A stretch of DNA of 64,000 nt from Desulfopila aestuarii DSM 18488 (lineage in GTDB: Bacteria; Desulfobacterota; Desulfobulbia; Desulfobulbales; Desulfocapsaceae), in the NCBI GenBank assembly GCA_945863875.1, contig CAMBBS010000011.1:54211-118210 (forward strand), in the 5' to 3' direction. The translations under genes were made by a program, and so were the position numbers. A model generated the notes under the pieces. The model saw nothing but the letters and a program-made list of their open reading frames with translations, was not told where the DNA came from and made no database searches. Shown here piece by piece: positions 1-8,744 of the stretch (position 1 is the stretch's first letter; every line of letters starts with the position of its first letter).

Positions 1-1713
1 GCAATACTGGTCGGGGGCCAGCAGTCGCGTTTTACCAAGCCGATCCCGCAGTCCATAGGTCGTCTTCGTGCAGTAGCCCGGACAGGCATCCTGCTTGGTG
101 AGATGACCGAGCAAGCCGGTGATGAGACACGATTCCAGCAGCATGGTGGCAATACTGCCGTGCACCAGGAGTTCGATCGGCAACGGCGACCCTTGTATAA
201 GAGAGGCGACCCCGGCGAAAGACAACTCAGCGGAGAGGGTGGCACTGCTGATACCGATGGACTGCAGATATCCGAGCGCTTCGGCGTTAAACAAGTTCCA
301 GGTGAAATCGGCATGAATCTCGAAATGTGCCTGTGGATCGTTTTCCCGAATCAACGCATACGCCCCGAGATTTGCCGCGTACATTTTGCCAATACCCAAC
401 GTCTCCGCCTGCTGCAGAAGTTTGGTCAACTCAAAGGATTCCCGCTGACCGACAATTCTCGGGGAAGCAAGAGCGATCTCCGCACCGGCCGCTCCGGCCT
501 GTTTGACAAGCTCCGTCAACTGCGCCAGGGACCAGGGGCAGCCGTGGTTTTTATAAAAGAACTCACCACCCACGATGATCAGCTCCGCGCCCCCGGCAAG
601 GGCCGCCATGGCGCTTGCCGCGGAACCGCAGCGTACGGCCAGCATGGGCGCGACAACTGGTGCCGGTACCTCTCGCAAAGCCTGTTCGCTGAAGACAGTT
701 TTCAGCGCCTCATCATGATCCTGCTCTTCGGCGACAAGGGAAAAGAAGCGCGGTTCCTGCCTGCCGGAATGGGCGCAGCCATCGATGCCGGGGTCCTTGA
801 AGGTATGATTGGTGGTATAGTCCCGAACCCGCTGTTTTGACATGGCGGCAAACGGGCCGAAATCGGTGGCATAGCCATACGGATCGTCATAATACCGGTC
901 AATAGCCTGACGATAGGCCTGGACAATCGGCACCAGGTAGGCGGCGGGCCGGGCGCGACCTTCAATCTTGACGCAGTCAATCCCGGCGGTTATCAGCTCG
1001 GGAAGCTGATGGTAGAGGCAGAGATCCTTTTTGGCGAGAAGATAGCGGCCGGAATATTTGCCCGCCGCCCGGCCGGTCGCTGCGTCGATGAAATCCCACT
1101 GCCAGCGGCAGGGTTTGATGCAGAGACCGCGATTAGAACTCTTCTCCGTGGCAATTCCACTCAGATAACAGATGGATCCCTGGCTGATGCACATATCGTT
1201 ATGCAGAAAACATTCCACCTCAACAGCAGCCTCCTGGCGAATCCGGGCCATGTCGTGAAGTGGGATATCCCGCGAACAGACAATACGCCGAACGTTCTGC
1301 CCGCGTAAATGACGGGCGGCCGAGCTGTTGTGAATATTCATCATGGTACTGGCATGCAGCGGGACGCGCACATTGAGGCGACGGCAGAGATGCAGAACCC
1401 CCAGGTCCTGGATCAGGAGCGCATCGGGGGCGAGATCCTCAAGAAACATCAAATAGTCGCGGAGCATGCCAATTTCGTTATTTGACAGCAGGTTGTTGAC
1501 GGTCACATAGAGTTTCGCCTGATGCCCGCGAACGTAATGCAGAGCGGCAGTCATATCTTCCGGGCCAAAATTCAACCATGCCGCGTGCTGCCGCATACCA
1601 AAATGTTTGCCGCTGATGAATACGGCATCGCAACCGGCATCGATAACCGCTTTCAGAACATCGAGGGAACCGGCCGGGGCCAGCAATTCCATTTTTTCAG
1701 GTGGAGAAAACAT
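1..1713 (-). CDS. Peptidase U32 family protein (RlhA/TrhP type), 3' end outside window
   Basis: Reading down the minus strand from an ATG at 1713 gives an open frame that runs off the left edge after about 570 residues. It begins MFSPPEKMELLAPAGSL, the N-terminal signature of the U32 family, and has the family's Cys/His centre near residue 170 (CFLHNDMC followed by CYLSG). In this family the characterised bacterial members (RlhA, TrhP/YegQ) make 5-hydroxycytidine in 23S rRNA or 5-hydroxyuridine in tRNA and carry an Fe-S cluster; older names call them collagenase-like peptidases. The long form seen here, with a second half repeating the TIM-barrel-like pattern, fits the large RlhA-like class. 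An AAGG about ten bases before the ATG supports this start; an internal ATG at 1692 is the alternative. It lies 85 bases behind the aminotransferase and could be cotranscribed. Confidence 0.82.
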   Translation of the reverse strand, partial: MFSPPEKMELLAPAGSLDVLKAVIDAGCDAVFISGKHFGMRQHAAWLNFGPEDMTAALHYVRGHQAKLYVTVNNLLSNNEIGMLRDYLMFLEDLAPDALLIQDLGVLHLCRRLNVRVPLHASTMMNIHNSSAARHLRGQNVRRIVCSRDIPLHDMARIRQEAAVEVECFLHNDMCISQGSICYLSGIATEKSSNRGLCIKPCRWQWDFIDAATGRAAGKYSGRYLLAKKDLCLYHQLPELITAGIDCVKIEGRARPAAYLVPIVQAYRQAIDRYYDDPYGYATDFGPFAAMSKQRVRDYTTNHTFKDPGIDGCAHSGRQEPRFFSLVAEEQDHDEALKTVFSEQALREVPAPVVAPMLAVRCGSAASAMAALAGGAELIIVGGEFFYKNHGCPWSLAQLTELVKQAGAAGAEIALASPRIVGQRESFELTKLLQQAETLGIGKMYAANLGAYALIRENDPQAHFEIHADFTWNLFNAEALGYLQSIGISSATLSAELSFAGVASLIQGSPLPIELLVHGSIATMLLESCLITGLLGHLTKQDACPGYCTKTTYGLRDRLGKTRLLAPDQYC

Positions 1714-1798
1714 AGAGCAATTGCCTTTTTGAGTACTGTGACAACAAAAACTGTTTCAAGTCTGTTGCAGACTGTCTGCAGCCCGGAAAAACCGGTCA

Positions 1799-3130
1799 TC
1801 AGGTCACATTTTTTTGCAGGACACCGTCCAGCGCCTGCAGAACTCGAACGATCCCCTCTTCATCGATAATCAAAGGGGGCATAAAGACGAGCACATTACG
1901 CTGCTGCCCCCCCTTGCCAAGGATAAACCCGGCATCTTTCATCTCTTCAAGCAGAGCATCCGTCATTTTTGCTGCCGGCCCGCCATCCGCCGAAACCAGT
2001 TCACACCCGACCATCAGGCCAAGTCCGCGGACATCGCCAATACATGCATGGCGCTCCTGCAGGCGGCGTAGCCCGGTCTGCAGTACGTCACCCAGGCGCG
2101 AAGCATTGGCGACAAGATCTTCTTTATCGATTACGGCGAGAACCGCGCAGCCGGCTTTTGCCACGACCGGGTTGCCGCCGAAGGTAGAGGCCCGGGGCTG
2201 GGTAAATCGTGCCGCCACCTCCTCGGAGATGATCGCCGCGCCCATGGGCAGGCCGCCGCCAATCGATTTGGCCACGGTTATGATGTCCGGCTGCAGCGCA
2301 AAATGTTCGGAGGCAAACATCCTGCCGGTGCGGCCGAAAGCGGTCTGCACCTCATCCACCACCAGCAGGATCCGATGACGGGCAAGAATTTCTTTCAGCC
2401 GGGCAAACCATCGAGACGGCGGCACGACAATGCCGCCATTGGCCTGGATAATCTCAAGAAAAAAGCAACCGACCGGCACCGCAGCGGCGGCGATCGTCTT
2501 CTCGAGAGCATCGGCACATTCGAGGGAACAGCTCTCTTCACGCAGCCCAAACGGACAGCGGTAACAGTAGGGAGCCGGTCCATGCACCACCGCCGGCAGC
2601 GGACTGAGATCGGTTTTCCAGAAACCGACGCCGGTGAGGGACAGGGTCAACTTGCTGTTGCCGTGCAGAGAGTTGAGCAGAGACGCATAGCCGCCTCTGC
2701 CCGTGTAATTCTGGGCAACCATGGCTGCGGTTTCATTGGCCTCCGAACCGCCGGCACAGAAAAACACCTTGCCGCCGGCCACCGGGGCGATGGCGACCAG
2801 CCGTTCGGCCAGCTCGAGCATCGGCTCGGTCAGGTAGATGGTCGTGGTATGGCAGAGGGTCGCGGCCTGGGCACAGATTGCCGCCGTCACTGCGGGATGG
2901 CAGTGGCCAAGATGATTGACGGAGACACCGGAAAAAAAATCCATATACGCCTTGCCGTCGCTGCCATGGAGATACACTCCCTGACCGCGGACAATCACCG
3001 GGGGCCGCTGGTAAAAGTGATAGACACACGGCAGCAGGTACTGTTTTTTCCTGGCCAGGACGGACGCAGTCTTCTGTTCGGCAATGGTCATTTGTTTTCT
3101 TTCCTGTTCCTGGATCATTTTCTCGGACAT
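1799..3130 (-). CDS. Class III PLP-dependent aminotransferase
   Basis: A 443-residue fold-type I transaminase of the ornithine/GABA/AGXT2-like class. Visible signatures are the substrate and cofactor segment CAGGSEANE (125-133), the PLP-pyridine aspartate in VVDEVQ (D259) and the Schiff-base lysine in VAKSIGGGLPMGA (K288). A four-cysteine insert around 189-205 (CYRC..C...C) resembles a structural metal site found in some archaeal and deltaproteobacterial relatives. The substrate cannot be read from sequence. It sits 11 bases behind the alpha/beta hydrolase in a run of same-strand genes containing an acyl ligase and an acyl reductase, so an aldehyde or keto-lipid is a possible amino acceptor (inference). 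The start is uncertain: the first ATG touches the AGGAGG, so ATG codons 5 or 14 residues in may be used instead. Confidence 0.85.
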   Translation of the reverse strand: MSEKMIQEQERKQMTIAEQKTASVLARKKQYLLPCVYHFYQRPPVIVRGQGVYLHGSDGKAYMDFFSGVSVNHLGHCHPAVTAAICAQAATLCHTTTIYLTEPMLELAERLVAIAPVAGGKVFFCAGGSEANETAAMVAQNYTGRGGYASLLNSLHGNSKLTLSLTGVGFWKTDLSPLPAVVHGPAPYCYRCPFGLREESCSLECADALEKTIAAAAVPVGCFFLEIIQANGGIVVPPSRWFARLKEILARHRILLVVDEVQTAFGRTGRMFASEHFALQPDIITVAKSIGGGLPMGAAIISEEVAARFTQPRASTFGGNPVVAKAGCAVLAVIDKEDLVANASRLGDVLQTGLRRLQERHACIGDVRGLGLMVGCELVSADGGPAAKMTDALLEEMKDAGFILGKGGQQRNVLVFMPPLIIDEEGIVRVLQALDGVLQKNVT

Positions 3131-3141
3131 CCTCCTGGGAG

Positions 3142-3825
3142 TTATTGACAGCGTACCTCGCCGGCAACAAGCAGATTTTTCACCACCCGCGCCGCCAGCC
3201 GCTCTTCCGACTGGCGGAAAAAATGGTCATCATCAACCAGTTGAAAGTCTTTCGGCTCAGGGATTGTCGGCCAGACCCGCGCCTGAACCTCAGGCTCATA
3301 GGTGAAATCCCTGTCACCGGTTATGAAATATTTGCTGCCCCGGCAGGCAGGCAGAAAACCATAGCTGTAGCGGCTGATCCATGGCATGGATATGGCCGTC
3401 ACCGAAGGTATCATCGGCCTGAAATGGGTCAGCAGCAGGCCGACGGCAGCGCCAAAGGAATAGCCGACGACATGCACCCTCTGCAGTGATGGCCCCAGGC
3501 ACTGCCGCAAAAAATCAAAGGCGGCCAACGCCGGTACCAAGGCCGCATCAAAACGCTGTTCTTTTTCCACGCTATCCCAGTAATCAAAGGCGGACAGGCC
3601 CGCAGCAAGTTCGATACTGCTGCCCCCGACCCCTGGATAGTTGAAACGCAGAACACTGTAGCCCGCCCGCGGCAGAGACGACGAGAGGCTGCGGATAACA
3701 TTATTATCCATGGTGCCGGCGAAATGAGGGTGCGGCGACAGCAGCAGCACCGCCTCACGGGCCTCCACCATCGGATGGTAAATCAGCTGGCCTTCGAGCA
3801 GGCTCTCCGGTGCGGCAATCCACAC
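3142..3825 (-). CDS. Alpha/beta hydrolase (COG2945-like)
   Basis: About 227 residues from a GTG at 3825. The order of features is that of COG2945-type serine hydrolases: a strand region followed by SPHPHFAGTMDNNV, the RFNYPGVGGSS oxyanion-side segment, the nucleophile elbow GYSFGA, and the late acid/His pair (TGDRD and DDDHFF). The catalytic triad therefore looks complete. No signal peptide is visible, so it is probably cytoplasmic and could remove or transfer an acyl group. The frame stays open upstream to an ATG at 3933, but that would overlap the ligase gene by about 70 bases, so I prefer the GTG 37 bases after the ligase stop, although its ribosome site is weak. It is the fourth gene of the lipid-type operon. 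Confidence 0.72.
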   Translation of the reverse strand: MWIAAPESLLEGQLIYHPMVEAREAVLLLSPHPHFAGTMDNNVIRSLSSSLPRAGYSVLRFNYPGVGGSSIELAAGLSAFDYWDSVEKEQRFDAALVPALAAFDFLRQCLGPSLQRVHVVGYSFGAAVGLLLTHFRPMIPSVTAISMPWISRYSYGFLPACRGSKYFITGDRDFTYEPEVQARVWPTIPEPKDFQLVDDDHFFRQSEERLAARVVKNLLVAGEVRCQ

Positions 3826-3862
3826 CGTTTCTTCAAAAAAATCCTCCTCCCCGTCGCCAACG

Positions 3863-4960
3863 CTAGTAGAGTCCAATGGCCACCTGCTCCCCGCTGCTCT
3901 CTCTTGCCATGGGCGCCGGGTTGCGCAGGCCATTGCCGCCTATGCCAAGCTCCCGGCAGGCGGCGGAGGGTTCAACAAGCTGCCCTTGGTCCCGTTCAAA
4001 GAGATTGATGATAAGAAAACTCTTATCGAGACGGCTGCAGACAATCTGGCCGGTCTCGCCGGCCTCGCCGGGATGAAACAGCTTTTCCGCCGACGTCAGC
4101 TCCTTGCCGATCGGCACGGTCTGCAGGATCAGGCGATTGCCGACCGGAAAATACTCCAGCGGCAGATCGGGATCACCCATAAATTCCGGACACATGCCAA
4201 AAAGGGTATTGCCGTACCCGGCAATCATCACGGCTTTCGGGAAGGCATCGCCAATCTGCTGGAAAGCTGCACGTTCCAGGGTCATGCCGCCGAAGTGAAT
4301 GCCGCCAATTGCCAGCCGCTGCTGCTCATCCATGGTTTCGGCAAGCCGCAGCAGAACTTTTGGCGTACTGAACAGCACCCCGATGCGCTGGGTGGCGATA
4401 ATCCTCATGGCCTGTTCCAGAACATGGTCAAGATAGCGGCTAAACGCAAGGGACTGCTGGGGAAATTTTTTCACCCAGCGGGGATCGAAATCAATGGCAA
4501 AGGGATCGGCCGATTCAAGGGCGGTGGCGCAGAGACGGGCCGCTTTACCGATAAGATGCGGCCCGCTCGGCCCGATCCACAGCCAGTTCTCCCCCTTGGG
4601 AAAATTCCGGCAGGCAGCGGCGATGACGAAAGGCTCGATAAAGGCCGCATGAAACTCTTCTTCCAGGTACATTGTCGTCTTCGGAACCCCGGTGGTGCCA
4701 CCGGTCTCCCCGACAATCCAGCCGTGACGCTGCCGCCGATAGCGCCGGGGGATGAAATCCTCAATGGGCCTGCAGCGCAGGGCTTCAACCTCCATGGGAC
4801 CGAAGAGACGCAGATCGTCAATGGTGCAAATATCGCTGGCAGGTCTGATACCAAGGGAATCCGCCTTGTCAAGCCAGTAGGGGGTGCCGTGCCGGCGATC
4901 AAAATGGATGTCGACGACTTCAGCCAATCGGTCATGGAGGGTGAGGGGCGTTTGAGACAC
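3863..4960 (-). CDS. Adenylate-forming (AMP-binding, ANL-like) ligase
   Basis: A 365-residue protein with the ANL phosphate-binding loop GETGGTTGVPKTT at 84-96 and further motifs of the phenylacetate-CoA ligase/F390 synthetase branch (YGNTLFGM; EAGETGQIV). Enzymes of this family activate a carboxylate as acyl-AMP and pass it to CoA, a carrier protein or an amine. It is shorter than usual ANL enzymes (about 430-550 residues), so the mobile C-terminal domain is reduced, as in some stand-alone adenylating proteins. The GTG start at 4960 lies 4 bases after the exporter stop and has AGGA at good spacing; an ATG at 5023 would overlap the exporter by 59 bases. Position between an exporter and a hydrolase and near an acyl reductase suggests it activates the acyl substrate of this pathway (inference). 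Confidence 0.75.
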   Translation of the reverse strand: MSQTPLTLHDRLAEVVDIHFDRRHGTPYWLDKADSLGIRPASDICTIDDLRLFGPMEVEALRCRPIEDFIPRRYRRQRHGWIVGETGGTTGVPKTTMYLEEEFHAAFIEPFVIAAACRNFPKGENWLWIGPSGPHLIGKAARLCATALESADPFAIDFDPRWVKKFPQQSLAFSRYLDHVLEQAMRIIATQRIGVLFSTPKVLLRLAETMDEQQRLAIGGIHFGGMTLERAAFQQIGDAFPKAVMIAGYGNTLFGMCPEFMGDPDLPLEYFPVGNRLILQTVPIGKELTSAEKLFHPGEAGETGQIVCSRLDKSFLIINLFERDQGQLVEPSAACRELGIGGNGLRNPAPMARESSGEQVAIGLY

Positions 4961-4964
4961 GGAA

Positions 4965-6974
4965 TCATTTCCTGGAGTATGGGTGAAAACAATAGAGTAA
5001 GGCCGGCAGCAGGATGATGTCACCGATCCAGGCGAGAACCATGGTCAGACCGCCCAGCAGACCGAAATAGCCGACCGGCTTGAAATCGGCCAGGGCCAGC
5101 ACCAGAAAGCCGACGGTAACCACCAGGGTGGTGGCGCTGATCGGCCCGGCCATGTGGCGATAGGTCCGGTCAATCGCCGCATCGCCGTCACCGCCGTTGT
5201 CGACTTCATGCCGCAGCCGCATCAGAAAAAAAACAGTATCATCAACGGCAATGCCGATGGCAATGCCAGCAATCATGATGGTCGCCACATTGAGAGGAAT
5301 CCCGGCAACAGCGGCGACTCCGGCCAGAATCATGACCGGGAAGAGATTGGCGATGCTGCCGATCACCACTATCTTCCAGGAACGGAAGACAACGGCGAGG
5401 ATCGTCACGATAACCGTCAGCGCCAGAGCAAAACTTTTCAACTGGGTACGCACCAGTTCTTCCTGAATACTGTTCAACAAAACGATCGTACCGGTGAGCC
5501 GTTTATCAACACGGTCTACCGGAAGTTTGTCGAGGACCCCCTGAACTCGTGCCACCAGGCTGTTGAAGGCCAGAGAATCCATCTCATCGACGAAAATGGA
5601 CAGGCGTATGGCGTCACCGGCGTGATAGTGCACCGGCCGGATTCCGTCGATGCCTTTAAGCCGCTTGGCAAATTCCCGCACATATGCTGCCGTTGTCTCC
5701 GCCTCCCCGCGAAAATCAACTTCGATAGTGGCCAATCCGGTGAGATACCGGGCAATAAATGTATAGTCGCGGACAATGATCGAATCGTCGCGGAAAAAGC
5801 TCAGCACATTGGATTCGGCGCGAAGAAAGGGGATCCCGGCCAGGGGCAGGAGAAGGGCGACAACACCGACTGCAACAATCATTTTTCTCTGGCGGCGGAT
5901 GAGGCCGGGAGAGATACGCAGCACCGCAGGCGGCGGTACGCGTAATTTCTCGGCAAAACAGGGCAGACGCAGGCCAAGCTGCACGATAGCCGGAATTATG
6001 ATGATATTGCTGACAAAACCGATGGCGATGCCCACAGCCGACCACAGCCCGAGATCCCGCACCGGGTCCATATGACTGAAAAGTAACGATAAAAAACCAA
6101 CAGCAGTGGTAAAGGTGGCAACGCCGTAGGGAACCAGCACGGCCCCAAGCGCTCTTCGCAAGGCTTCATCGGGAGCGGTGCCACCGCCGTACTCCCTCTG
6201 GAAATGAAAGAGCAGATGGACGCCGCCGGTAAGCGCCAGCACCCACAGCAATACCGGCAGAACGGTTGAGATCATGTTGAGGGTCATGCCGCAACCGGCG
6301 GCGGTGCCCATCGTCCAGCCGACCGCCAGTCCTGCGGCGGTCACTATCGCCGCCACATAAAAGACGGAACGAAACAGCAGAGAGAGGACAATAAGCCCGG
6401 CCACCGCGGCCAGGGAGATAAAAATACGCGACTGCTGCTCGGAAATGCGGTCCAGTTCGGCATTGAGCACCGGTGGGCCGCCAAGATGGAACGTATAGTC
6501 CGCAGCTAAGGGATCGAGCGCACTTTTCACGGCCGCGACCAAAGCCTGCCTGTTGTCTATCCTGCCCAGTCTCGCCAGATTCAGCAAAATCCCCGCCACC
6601 TGCCGATCCCGTGACAGCAGCAGATGGCCGAGGCGGCTTCGCGTCCAGGGATCGACATCGGCAATGCTGACAACCTGGATGCGCTCATCTATCTGCCGGA
6701 GAACCTTGCTTACAGCTTTCACCGCACCATAGGGCTGCCCGGCGCCGCTCGTTTCAACGGCAAAGGCGACCAGCAGCCATTCATCACTGCCGTAGTCGTT
6801 TTGAAACTGCTGATAAAGGAGATATTCGGGGCTGCCATGATCAAGCCAGACATCAATGCCGTTATCGACTTTGATTCTCGGCAGCTGGGCAAACGACCAC
6901 AAGCCTGCGACCAGGAGCAGCAAGGCAAGCAGGAAGGAGTGCCTGACGATACCACGAACCATACCGGTCATCAT
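4965..6974 (-). CDS. RND/MMPL family exporter
   Basis: A 669-residue membrane protein with an N-terminal anchor, a first periplasmic domain (about 30-175), a membrane block of about five helices, a second periplasmic domain, and a closing membrane block. The central block contains the GMTLNMISTVLPVLLWVLAL stretch and the last block GIAIGIAVDDTVFFLMR, the charged segment typical of hydrophobe/amphiphile exporters such as HpnN and MmpL, which move hopanoids or complex lipids. At 669 residues it is on the short side for HpnN-like proteins. The upstream reductase stop abuts the ATG (TAAATG), so the two are translationally coupled. I infer export of the lipid made by the flanking enzymes. The last bases lie 4 nt before the ligase start. 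Confidence 0.85.
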   Translation of the reverse strand: MMTGMVRGIVRHSFLLALLLLVAGLWSFAQLPRIKVDNGIDVWLDHGSPEYLLYQQFQNDYGSDEWLLVAFAVETSGAGQPYGAVKAVSKVLRQIDERIQVVSIADVDPWTRSRLGHLLLSRDRQVAGILLNLARLGRIDNRQALVAAVKSALDPLAADYTFHLGGPPVLNAELDRISEQQSRIFISLAAVAGLIVLSLLFRSVFYVAAIVTAAGLAVGWTMGTAAGCGMTLNMISTVLPVLLWVLALTGGVHLLFHFQREYGGGTAPDEALRRALGAVLVPYGVATFTTAVGFLSLLFSHMDPVRDLGLWSAVGIAIGFVSNIIIIPAIVQLGLRLPCFAEKLRVPPPAVLRISPGLIRRQRKMIVAVGVVALLLPLAGIPFLRAESNVLSFFRDDSIIVRDYTFIARYLTGLATIEVDFRGEAETTAAYVREFAKRLKGIDGIRPVHYHAGDAIRLSIFVDEMDSLAFNSLVARVQGVLDKLPVDRVDKRLTGTIVLLNSIQEELVRTQLKSFALALTVIVTILAVVFRSWKIVVIGSIANLFPVMILAGVAAVAGIPLNVATIMIAGIAIGIAVDDTVFFLMRLRHEVDNGGDGDAAIDRTYRHMAGPISATTLVVTVGFLVLALADFKPVGYFGLLGGLTMVLAWIGDIILLPALLYCFHPYSRK

Positions 6975-8507
6975 TTACTGCTGCGGCACAGCGAGTTGTT
7001 CCCTGGGATTGAAGGGATAGGAACGAAAAAATTCCGACAAGGCGGTAATCACCTGCAATCCTTTTTCGATATCGCCCAGGATATCGGCATCTCCATCAAA
7101 AAAAACCTGCTCCGGACGGGCCAGGCCCCTGGCAACCGTTTCAAAGGTGGCCAGAGCCGTGTCGTAGGTGCACTCAGGAACCAGGGAGTTCTGGGAAATA
7201 GCGGTAAGCATGCCATCTCGCAACTCCAGCATCCAATCCGGCCCGACCATATCACGGAAATGAATGGCCACAATGCCATTGAGGTTTTTCAGATTGCTCA
7301 GTAATTGCTTATGCAGCTTGGCGGGAAGGAACTCCTTGAAATACCTCTCGGCATAGGTGGTTTCTCTGGTTTTCGGCACGATTGCAGGCGGCGCCTGCTG
7401 CCTGTTTCCCCAGTTTTTGGCAACGGCAAAATCAAGAATCTTGCGGTAATATTCCTCATCAAGAGACGGAAAGCGCGTATCGTAATCGGCAAGCAGAGCG
7501 CGGCTCCGGCTCAGATCGAATTCCGGTTCACCAAACATATACTCGCCATATTCACTGAAGGCGGCACCGATCCGCCTGCCTTTGGCGGGGTTATCGGGAC
7601 AGTTCCGGTCGCTGGGATCGATACACTGGATATTGAGGTCAAGAATCCTGCTGTACGCCTCGACAAGCTCGACAAAGGAGGGCGGCGATGGATTGGTAAT
7701 ATGAAATATTTTGCCGCCGCTCTGCGCAAGCTGTGATACATCCCAGATCGTATCGACGGCAAAATCAACAGGCACGATATTCAGTCGCGCGGTTGCCTTG
7801 GCTTCAATGATGACCGGTTGCCTGCTACGTCGCCGTGACAGCGCATGCGCGACTCTGATGAAGTTATAGATGTTGTTGAAGCGAATGGTACGGCCACTCC
7901 GGCTGTCACCAATGAGAATAGCCGGGCGAAAAACCGTCGCGTTCAGACCCTTTTGTCGACAATACCCATGCACTTCCTGTTCAGCCAGACATTTGGTTTT
8001 TTCGTAGGGGTTTTTCCAGGGAAACGGCCCATTCTGCGGTTCTTCAAAAATGCGTTCCCGGCTGTCACCGACAATATATGCCGTGCTGATATGAAAATAG
8101 CGGGCCGTCCTCGCCTGTTCGACAAACTTCAAGACATGGCGTGTTCCGTCAATGTTGACGGCAACGGATTTTTCAACCTGGGATCTGTCAAAACCGGTAT
8201 AGGCGGCGGCATGAAAGACCGCCTGCAGGTTTTCCGCCGCCTGCTGCCATGCGTCAATTGTCAGACCGAAACGGCGGAGCGTCACATCACCAGGGACAAG
8301 CTCGACACGGTCCCGCACCACGCCCCACTCTTCCTGAGGCATACCCAAAAAAGAAAACACCTGGCGAATCCGTTCTTTTGCAGAGAAATTGACGCTGCCG
8401 CGCACCAGAAGCCGCAGATGAAAGCCGGCAGCCAGCGCCCGCAAGGCGAGCAGACCACCAACCAGGCCGGTCGCACCGGTAATAAAAATTGTTTTATCCG
8501 TATGCAA
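6975..8507 (-). CDS. Fatty-acyl/thioester reductase (SDR) with C-terminal SCP2-like domain
   Basis: 510 residues in two parts. Residues 1-350 are an extended short-chain dehydrogenase of the NAD_binding_4 (male-sterility/thioester reductase) type: cofactor loop GATGLVGG at 11-18, FHAAAYTGF near 99-106, STAY at 141-144 and the catalytic YEKTK (Y168, K172). Residues about 370-510 resemble a sterol-carrier-protein-2 domain, a lipid-binding fold. Relatives reduce acyl-CoA or acyl-carrier thioesters to aldehydes or alcohols. The start is a TTG with GGGGAG ten bases upstream; no good ATG exists nearby. It is the first gene of a five-gene run whose junctions are 0, 4, about 37 and 11 bases. The fusion of a reductase with a lipid carrier is the odd point. 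Confidence 0.8.
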   Translation of the reverse strand: MHTDKTIFITGATGLVGGLLALRALAAGFHLRLLVRGSVNFSAKERIRQVFSFLGMPQEEWGVVRDRVELVPGDVTLRRFGLTIDAWQQAAENLQAVFHAAAYTGFDRSQVEKSVAVNIDGTRHVLKFVEQARTARYFHISTAYIVGDSRERIFEEPQNGPFPWKNPYEKTKCLAEQEVHGYCRQKGLNATVFRPAILIGDSRSGRTIRFNNIYNFIRVAHALSRRRSRQPVIIEAKATARLNIVPVDFAVDTIWDVSQLAQSGGKIFHITNPSPPSFVELVEAYSRILDLNIQCIDPSDRNCPDNPAKGRRIGAAFSEYGEYMFGEPEFDLSRSRALLADYDTRFPSLDEEYYRKILDFAVAKNWGNRQQAPPAIVPKTRETTYAERYFKEFLPAKLHKQLLSNLKNLNGIVAIHFRDMVGPDWMLELRDGMLTAISQNSLVPECTYDTALATFETVARGLARPEQVFFDGDADILGDIEKGLQVITALSEFFRSYPFNPREQLAVPQQ

Positions 8508-8744
8508 AAGAATGTGACTCCCCAGGGTATGACAGACCGACGGTAAAAGAATGGGTTTTTCTTCTTCAAGCCTTTACGGGATGCAGGCAAATATGACCTT
8601 CACCCGGCATGTATCCCGACCCAGTCAACACATAAACACTCGCGTTTTTGTCAAAAATCCTCCTTCACGGCCTGATGGAAGCCGGTCACCACTGTCAGCA
8701 CCTGTGCAGATCAACAAAGGATACGCCCAGAAATCCATTGCATA

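Noticed and set aside
103..840. Long plus-strand open frame over the left edge
   Set aside because: It is the complement of the peptidase U32 gene, which has clear family motifs; the plus-strand translation resembles nothing.
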